DNA of 64,000 nt from Welwitschia mirabilis (taxonomy: Eukaryota; Gnetophyta; Gnetopsida; Welwitschiales), in assembly GCA_051453625.1 (NCBI GenBank), contig JBOZIK010000001.1, positions 285,349,962 through 285,413,961 on the forward strand, written 5' to 3'. A program made the translations under genes and the position numbers. A model generated the notes under the pieces. The model saw nothing but the letters and a program-made list of their open reading frames with translations. It searched no databases and was not told where the DNA came from. Positions within the stretch are counted from its first letter, which is position 1. Each line of letters starts with the position of its first letter. Positions 56,720 to 64,000 of this stretch are shown here, piece after piece.

Positions 56720-58250
56720 GTGGTTTGTTGGCATTATTGAATATTCTATTTAATGTTTTGGTTTATTTGCATTTTTAATTCCATAAACTTTCTAAACATA
56801 TCCTCCAATAGATTTGATGAAGTAAATTCATGGTTTAATAAGGGATGATGGGACAAATTGTATTAGTTTGAATATGAAAGGTAAGAATGAAAATATAATG
56901 GAAAGTAATTTCTAAGCTAACTGGTAGAAATGTGATTATGGATGTTTTCTTATTTCTAAGAAAAGTTTCGATGGTTCCTCCAGTAAGGCTTATGTGTATT
57001 CAAGTATGAATTATTTTTTATGATTCTATCAATACTATCCTACTATGTTAACCTATTCATTAACTATGTTTGGAAAAGAGTGTAGAAGAATACTTTATTG
57101 TTTTATGGGAATCTATATGATATATTAAATACTCATGTTTAGAGGTTATAGGTTTAGGTTGAGAAGTGAGGAATTTTTATTTTCTAGAAAGCTCATCAAT
57201 TTAGTTTCTAACATTAAAATTGCTAGGTACTCTAAAAACACTTGTAGATCTAATTAAATATTGGGATTTATATGGTTTAATAGGATTCTCCTAATTCTTA
57301 AAGGTTTCAGTAATAGATTCTAAATATTTCCAGATTTTGTATGATAAAAAATTTAGAAAACTATCCCTACTCATCATTTCTATCAACTGTCTATTGTTTG
57401 AGGATAACGCTTCATAGAAGAAACTAATAATACTACTTAGTTTAAATCCATGTTGGTGACATTTTTAAAAAAAACCTTTAAACCTTTTTAATATTTGTGA
57501 GAATGTCTCATGCTCTTTCTATTGATAACTCATAGTTTTTTATCTTAAGATGTTAGTCTTATGATTTTAAAAAATTTTGGAAATGAAGGCTTTTTTTCAG
57601 TCAACTCAAGTCCTAATAAAGAGAGATCTCATGATGTATAATCAAGATTCTACTTTTTTTTAAGAAGAACAATTAAACTAAGTGTATTTGAAAACTAGGG
57701 TATGATTAATAATATACATTTGAATTATTTCAAGTACAAGTACAAGTCTTTTAACTTAAGGATATAAAAGTGTAGGAGAAGTTAGATAGTGGAGGATTTT
57801 AAATCTAATCTATGTGCTACTAGTATTTAAATCATACAAGATGATTTTCCTATGTATTATCATTGAAGGTAATCTCTGAGAGTTTACCTAGGAAAAGAGT
57901 TGTTAAAGAAATTTAGTTGGTTTTAAAATAAGTATTAGCTATGATTTTGGACTATTTGTTGTTTAGAAAATGAACTTGAAAATTTTCAAGTACCTCTTTA
58001 TTTGAGAAAGGTATGTTATAATTATAATGAAGGTTCTAGAAGGTAGATTGCACATTTAGATTGGGTTATTATTGTTGTTGTTATTCATGGAATCCTTCAT
58101 GAAATTTGTTAATAGAAGGGGATCTCTATCATTATTATTACTGGTGCTAACATCCATGTTTTTACTTAGTAATATTCTAACTACTCATTCTTGATTTTTA
58201 TGTATTCAATGCGTGTAAGAAAAAAAGGTTTCAAAGGAAGCCCAAGAGCA
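56720..58250 (-). pseudogene. gag: R1 Gag remnant
   Basis: Minus-strand capsid blocks are NHKTNILR, KEHETFSQILKRFKGFF, KCHQHGFKLSSIISFFYEAL (CPHHGF..W..V..FY.GL) and SSNNRQLIEMMSRDSFLN, then YLESITETFKN and FRVPSNFNVRN.IDELSRK (L.AKIDELS). Linker LEDMFRKFMELKMQINQNIK at 56772-56810 follows before the protease. Stops and frameshifts are spread throughout. R1 copies at 1-6383 and 60236-63930 keep only the linker. Confidence 0.85.
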
Positions 58251-58968
58251 AAAATGGTTTTCAAAGGATAATAAAGGCTATAGGTAAATTTTCAGAGTGG
58301 AACTCATTTAATGGCATCAGTCACATACAAGGATGACACTAGTTGTTTAAGGATTTAGGCTTTGGAAAAGGAATATATTAATCATTATCAAAGTGCAAAA
58401 TAGTTTGAGTTATGGGATGCACAAAATAAATATCAAAAAACAAAGAAGTAGAGAAGTATGCAAAATAAAACCTTAAAAAAAATTATTTTTCTCTTTTTGA
58501 AAATTTTTAAATTAAAAAAGAAATACACACAAAAACTAAAACTAAATATCAAATTGAAAATATAAGAAAAGAAAAGAAAATAGAAGAAAGTTCTTATGAG
58601 TTTTCATCATTTAATGACTTTTGTTTCTTCATTTAGGCTACAATCCTATAGAAAAATCTTTATCCCTATAACCACAAAGATTGATATAGCAATATGTTTA
58701 GGTTAGAGCTAACAGATTGATAAAATGATATCAAAACTCAGAAAGAAACCATTTCAGGTATCACTAGAAATGAGCTAGTACTATTACTAAAAAGTATAGA
58801 AATGTAAGGTGTTCTTGACTCAAACTTATAATCAAATTGAGTGAGGACCTAGCTTCATTCTTTCTATAGGAATAATGGAAATAGTCTACAAAGGTAATAG
58901 TCTATAAAGGTAAAACACATAAACATTTTTACAATATGGTATAACTAGATTAAAACAAAAATGTAAAT

Positions 58969-58971
<3 letters not shown>

Positions 58972-59012
<41 letters not shown>

Positions 59013-59090
59013 GATGGGGGGCGGGGAGGGGGAAATGGAGGGAGGAAGGAAGGAAGGAAGGAAGGGACAGCAAGAGAGAAAATATCAAGT
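58972..59090 (+). repeat. Purine tract: (GA)n, G-quadruplex motif, (GGAA)n
   Basis: About 110 nearly pure purines: aaagagag...(GA)n to 59009, then gggatggggggcggggaggggg at 59011-59032, then ggaggaaggaaggaaggaagg to 59066. It directly follows aaaacaaaaatgtaaat, the same sequence that at 63881-63898 precedes the PBS-like site of the next R1 unit. Confidence 0.95.
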
Positions 59091-60235
59091 GGAAAACATA
59101 GGGTAATAGAGTAATTCTTAAAGAACTAAGTTGAATATTACTATAAGTTCTTCATTTAATGATCTAACATAATTATTTTTGAACCTTAATTTACTAAGTT
59201 CATTATGGAGGAGATCATGATGATATAATACCATTCATTACATAAGTAGTAATAAAATCCCTTCCTCACTTTTTATTCTTCATAGCCTGCTCAAACATGG
59301 TAAGTAGGATTTGAATGTCAAGGACTATCAAATGATTATAAGTTATGAAACCAAAAATATGAACAAAATAAACTCACTTGAAAGTATAGATAACTTGGCA
59401 TTTTCATAGCTCTTAACCAAGAATTCTAAGTAATGTACACTTAAAATCAAAAAAGAAAACTAACTTTTATCTAAAATAATAAGAACTAAAAGAATAAGAA
59501 ATAAAAAATAAGAACTAACTTACATCAAAGAAGAATATTTAAACTAAATAAACATCAAGCTAACCTTAAGGCTAGCCTACCCCAAAGGGGCTTAGAATGA
59601 TATTGCAAAGAATGCTCTACTTCAAATCTTTTACTAGTAAGATAGGATATGATACAATAAGGGTTCTTGACCATTTTTATAGATGAGGATAGGATTGATA
59701 TGGTTGGGATTCTTTAGCTTATAGTGATAGGTGACTAGTTATAATTATTTATCTTGAAACATTAGGTAAGGTGGATAAGATTATGTCATATAATATTAGG
59801 TGGAATATTCATCTTGTAGCATTAGATAGGTTGGTTAGATCTTATATCTTATAGTGTTTGGTAGAGTTTACCATGATGAATCCAACACATGACCTTTAGA
59901 GTCAAATTCCTTCATCAACCAGTGTTATTGTCACATGTCTCTAGTGTTACATTCACATGCCATTGTTACATTTCTTTTAATACCACTACCATATGTCACT
60001 ACACCATGTCTCCATTACCACCATTATTTTATGTGGAATTATATCCATCTTCTATCATGTGCTCCAAAACATAGCCAAAAATATAAAATTATTTTGTAGA
60101 AAAGCATAATATTAAGCTTGATTTTAAAATTAATAAAAGAAATATTTTATGATTCAAATAATTAAATTAATATCTTCATTTATAATAAATCAGCCTAAAA
60201 CACTTGATATAAATGTTAAGTTTTACATCTTAACA
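58975..60235 (-). repeat. R1 LTR copy at 59-60 kb, shared by two units
   Basis: Matches the other R1 LTRs through cttgtagcattagata, catgatgaatccaacacatgacctttagagtcaaattcctt, tattttatgtggaattatatccatctt and the end ...ttacatcttaaca. It is followed by taccctcttaactagacttttgctaatcccttagc, the internal-region start seen at 1405 and 52978. The plus-strand frame 59889-60074 is a shadow. Confidence 0.78.
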
Positions 60236-62297
60236 TACCCTCTTAACTAGACTTTTGCTAATCCCTTAGCGAAAAAACTATGATAGAGAATGACTAACAT
60301 GGAAAAATTTATAAGAAAAAACATTCAAGTATGTAAGAATGATGAAAATCTTTAAAAACTTTTAGCTAATTTTTTTAAAAAAAAAGAAATTAACATTGAA
60401 AATATTTCTTGAAAAATTGGAATGCGATATCCTCCAACCAAAATTAAAATTTATTCTCAAAGTTTATAATAATAGAAAAAATCAAAGAAGAGTTTGAAAA
60501 TAAGATAATACATCTTTAGAGAAAATAAGCTTCATACATGTCATTTTATCAAAACTAGAAAAAGGAGAGATGTGGAGTGATGCAAACTAGGCTATAATGC
60601 ATGAGTGTGAAAAGAAAAACTCAACTAAACAACCTAAAAATAAAATAGATAGAAATTTCCTAAGCTAATGTCCTATTTATTTAAATTTTTATAATTTTTA
60701 ACTTCATTTTATAGATCAAAATTCCCTCCAAGTAAGGTATCAACTAAGTAAACACTTAAAAATCCAAGAGTTGGTAGCAAAATCTCAAGTACAATTATTA
60801 AACAAATCATATCATAAGAAAATCGTTAATTTTCACATTTTTTCTTTCCAAATTTTACCTTTCTAAAGTTATGTGTACCTTCATTTCAAGCATGTTGACT
60901 TTCGTGGGCATCTAATGGTAAGACACTTCTTCTAATAGAGTTAAGCATCTTGTTCTTGAAGAATTCAATACTGTATTACAAGTGAGCATTTATAGCCCTA
61001 ATGTAGTTGAATGTGACAAAAAAAAATCATTAGAACTATATTACTAGTGAGTGTCCATAGCCTCAATGCAGTTAACTAAACTTAATAGAATAACCCAAGA
61101 TAAAAATGTGATTTTGGAGAAGAGATATTATTTTTCTTTTGATTCTACTTCTCTTATACAATTTTTTATGCACATAATACTGGTCATTGGTTCATTAGTC
61201 TAATTAAGAGATATGTTATTCCTATAAATTCTCAATATATTATTTGCATGAATTCTTAAAAGAAAAAGATACAAAATGAAAGTAGATTTTATATTTTTAT
61301 CCCTTTACTTTTTCAATGTTGAAGACCTCAAGTGGAAACTACTCATAACAACATAACTCAAAACAAGCATAACTTTCTCTCAAGAAATACAAGTGTACTT
61401 AATCTCAACCAAAACTTGCCCTAATAAGAAAATTACTTATTAATAATTTAATTATTAAAATTTATTAACTTGGGTTATTAAGCCTCAGAAATTCATAGTA
61501 TATGGAAGGGAAAGATAAGAAATTAGCCTTATGAAATAAAGCCAATGTGAAATGGGTTGATTGTGAGGTTTAAGATGATCATAACTTATCTTATGCAATG
61601 CATGGAATTTTGGATTTTCTAAGTGGAATTTCTTTAGATGATGGTTAAAAAATGGTAGTTCTTGAATGGTCCTATAAAAGAGATGTTAGGCATTAATTTT
61701 ATTATACAAGAACCTATTCATCCTAAATCTAATATTTTAATTAAAAAAAATCTAACCTAAAGTTATGCAATAAATCTAAAATTTTTAAACTAAAGGATTT
61801 TTAAAGGTGGTTCATGGACAAAGGCTCAATATGATGATGAATTGGAAGTGAATCTATAAAAATTTTTATACATGAGTCCATAAAATTATAAATAATATCA
61901 ATAAAAGTAGTAAAGTTTATGTGTTCAAAGTTAAAAATGGTTTATCCTTTGGATTATTTATGATTTCCTAACATGTCTTGTGAGATATTATCTTAAGGGA
62001 AAGATAAAGATGAATTGAAAACCACTTGATAAGGTAAATGCTCATTAAAAGAATAAACTGTAAGGTCCTCAGAAGGTGGCTCTAATTCTAATAAAGTTTT
62101 GTATTCTTCATTAAGAATTGCATCTCATGCAAAAGATAAATATGAAGCTAAAATGTTTGACTCATTCTATATGTCCTCATGAGTTTCCTCATTGGTTTCT
62201 TTTTGATTCTTAAAGGGTATGATTTAGGTATCAACATTTAACTATTATCACTTCTTTATGATATTTCAAGACTTTCATGATTTAGTTTGATAAAAGT

Positions 62298-62460
62298 AAG
62301 AATCTTCCCATATTCTCTTTGGTTCAAATAAGAGAGAATATGGGTGGTGGTTTGCTAAATTTGTTGAAATTTTTATTCAAGTTTAGTCAAGATGGAAGAA
62401 TGTTATTGCATGATTTGGGCTTGGGATTTCATGAATTTCCTCAGTGTTTCTTTCAATGAA
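62298..62460 (-). pseudogene. gag: Gag linker remnant of second R1 unit
   Basis: The minus strand reads SLKETLRKFMKSQAQIMQ, a stop, HSSILTKLE, stop, KFQQI, then HILSYLNQREYGKIL. It fits the LEE.L..FM.........I..LE.Q....A Gag linker of Athila/Tat elements. Stops fall at Gln positions. Confidence 0.6.
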
Positions 62461-63908
62461 TTAGATGAAAACACTTGATGAGTTTTATGAGATGAATTAT
62501 TTATGATAAAATGAAGAAGAAGGATTAGGAGATAAAGAGACTTGGTAAGATGATAAGTGTTATAAGGGATGGTGGAAAACACATGATTACACTATTTTTT
62601 TTAAAGTAAGGGTTTTCAAACTCAAAATTATAAAGAGGTTAACCTACATATGGAGGGATTTCTAGGTTTTGAATAATCTCTAATATTTTTCCTAGTTGAA
62701 AAAATATTAGGGTTTAAAATAATATGGCTTATCATTGAGAAAAGGAAGAAGGTATTGACAAATGATAAGGGTTAAGGGTTATGAGGGATGTTAAAAGGTA
62801 CAAGTTCACAATTCTCTTAGTAAAGATCTAATTTATGCACACTAAGAAGTTGAAGAAAACATTAAGGGATTTCTAAGTTCTCAAGTTGAAGGTAATTCCT
62901 TATAGCTTTCTTAGGTTCTTCTATAATTTGTTTGAGTTAAACATAGTTATAAAATCTATAGGAATTATCGTAGTTCTAATAAATAAGAATATCTTCAACA
63001 TTAGATTCTATTTGGACATTTCATATAATCTTTTTAAAGGATCATTCCTGTAATACATTTTTTATGTATTTTTTGAGAGGACCCAATAGTAGAAACATTT
63101 TAGAATGATGAGATGAGTAATTGAGTAAAGTTCAAAATCAAAATTCACAAAAAAATCAATGGCACCAATGAGATCTACTAGCATTAGCAGTTACTTTTTA
63201 TAAATAGGATCGTAAAATAGGTAATAAGAATAGAGCTACATAAAACATTTTAATTCACAAGTCATATTAAGTAAATCACAAAAACTAAAATCCTAGATAA
63301 AAAACAACTATAGAAACCCTATGAAAAATGAAAACTTAGAAAGCTAGAAATTCAAGGAAAAAAACTTAAATTTAAAAACATAGACTAAAAGATATAATTT
63401 ATGAAAATTTAAAATATCTAGAAAAATAAAAAAGAGAAAGGGAAGAAAGGATTTTTTTCCTAGTTTTATCATCTCAGAGCTTGCACCTTTTTTATTATGT
63501 CATGCTTTATTTGAGAGAAATTAAGTAGCAACCCTGCAAAAACCTTGTTAGCCTTGTAACAACAAGATTTGATATAATAATAATGCTTAGGTTAGAGTTA
63601 GAAATTTAAAATAAACTAAAAAGGCCTAACCTAGTTTAGGTTTCACTAGAAAAGGACTAGTATCCATTATTAAAAAGTATAGCAAGTAAAAGAAATGCAG
63701 AAATCTAAAGGAAAAAAAAGGGACCAATTTGGATAATAGTAAAATGGATTAATACCAAATACTAAAAAAAGAAAAACAAGCTAAAAACTACAATAAAAGA
63801 AAAAAAAGAAAAAATGTACATGTCCACTTTAAATTTACCATGTACATATGATAGTATTGTAAACATACTATAAGTAGATTAAAACAAAAATGTAAATCAA
63901 GAAGGAAG

Positions 63909-63927
63909 CAGGGGTGTTGCGTCGCCA
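63909..63927 (-). promoter_or_regulatory. PBS-like site of R1
   Basis: The plus strand shows gcaggggtgttgcgtcgcca, ending in CCA like a tRNA 3' end; the PBS would read TGGCGACGCAACACCCC on the minus strand. The last eight bases differ from the tRNA-Asp-type end CGGCGCCA at one position, but the rest does not match, so the tRNA is not assigned. Its two CpGs stand out in CpG-poor surroundings. Confidence 0.4.
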
Positions 63928-63934
63928 ACTTAAG

Positions 63935-64000
63935 TGTATTTGATAGTGTATTTTAAGTTGTTTTACAGATAAACTAACAGATAAATGCTCAGTTTCTATG
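63935..64000 (-). repeat. Start of a further R1 LTR, cut by window end
   Basis: TGTATTTGATAGTGTATTTTAAG...ataaactaacagataaa follows the PBS-like site and loosely matches the R1 LTR start at 5016 (tgtgttaaaatctatt...tttaaactaagtaaa). Only 66 bases are visible. Confidence 0.35.

Larger units (their letters stand above)
51950..60235 (-). mobile_element. R1 element, gag-protease copy
   Basis: R1 LTRs at about 51950-52977 and 58975-60235 enclose a 6-kb internal region. On the minus strand it keeps Gag (57130-58250), a Gag linker and protease (55760-56200), but no RT, RNase H or integrase. The 3' part (52978-55600) matches 1405-3300 and 60236-62300. The protease and capsid blocks are Athila type. 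The PBS position is occupied by a (GA)n/G-rich tract. Confidence 0.8.
60236..63927 (-). mobile_element. Second R1 internal region in tandem
   Basis: Contains the same 3' blocks as 1405-3300 and 52978-55600 (gagtgtccatagcctcaatgcagttaactaaac near 61040-61080; the large aatt...acttattaataa block near 61430), then a Gag linker (62298-62460). It then has the cctagtttaggtttcactagaaaaggactag and aaaacaaaaatgtaaat blocks and a PBS-like site. There is no capsid, protease or pol. With the preceding unit this forms LTR-internal-LTR-internal-LTR. Confidence 0.72.

Noticed and set aside
1-64000. CRISPR arrays, operons, tRNA or rRNA genes
   Set aside because: No regularly spaced repeats with unique spacers, no ribosome-binding-site-led gene strings, and no cloverleaf or rRNA sequence recognised.

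Overview
The window looks like intergenic nuclear DNA from a large-genome seed plant. It is strongly AT-rich and made almost entirely of old, decayed LTR retrotransposons: Ty3/gypsy of Athila/Tat type, chromovirus-like and Ty1/copia. A LINE remnant and assembly gaps make up much of the rest. I see no intact host gene, no tRNA or rRNA, no CRISPR array and no bacterial-style operon. Most remnant reading frames are broken by TAG, TAA or TGA where the family has Gln, Trp or Arg. That is the expected scar of C-to-T decay at methylated cytosines. The species cannot be named from this sequence.

Layout. 1-6383: an element (family R1, minus strand) with two ~1.37-kb LTRs and only a gag-linker remnant. 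6384-9663: a plus-strand LINE reverse-transcriptase remnant, then a TATA box with a decayed, proline-rich exon-like frame. 9664-14850: a complete but dead Ty1/copia element (plus). 15653-47994: a nest. An Athila-like element (G2, minus; LTRs 15653-17104 and 21031-47994) has its right LTR split by a Ty3/gypsy element (G1, plus, 21224-38373) and by a chromovirus-like element (V1, minus, ~38391-46721). G1 is itself interrupted at about 23860-28960, and the right LTR of V1 is interrupted at 40956-44414. 49740-51900: an internally deleted copia (minus). 51950-64000: a tandem LTR-internal-LTR-internal-LTR array of R1, in which the first unit keeps gag and protease.

Most notable points. (1) V1 consists of two ~2.3-kb LTRs around only ~126 bp holding a PPT, a strong hairpin and an initiator-Met-type PBS. 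Both LTRs carry an antisense fragment resembling the BAH domain of plant EBS/SHL chromatin readers; in one copy it ends at an apparent splice donor, which suggests capture of host genomic sequence. A second reading frame conserved between the LTRs is unrecognised. (2) Between pol and its 3' LTR, G1 has ~4.1 kb with an uninterrupted antisense ORF behind a TATA-like site, a degenerate tandem repeat and sense ORF remnants. (3) A G-quadruplex-capable purine tract sits where the PBS of one R1 unit should be. (4) At least one assembly gap looks like a false duplication.
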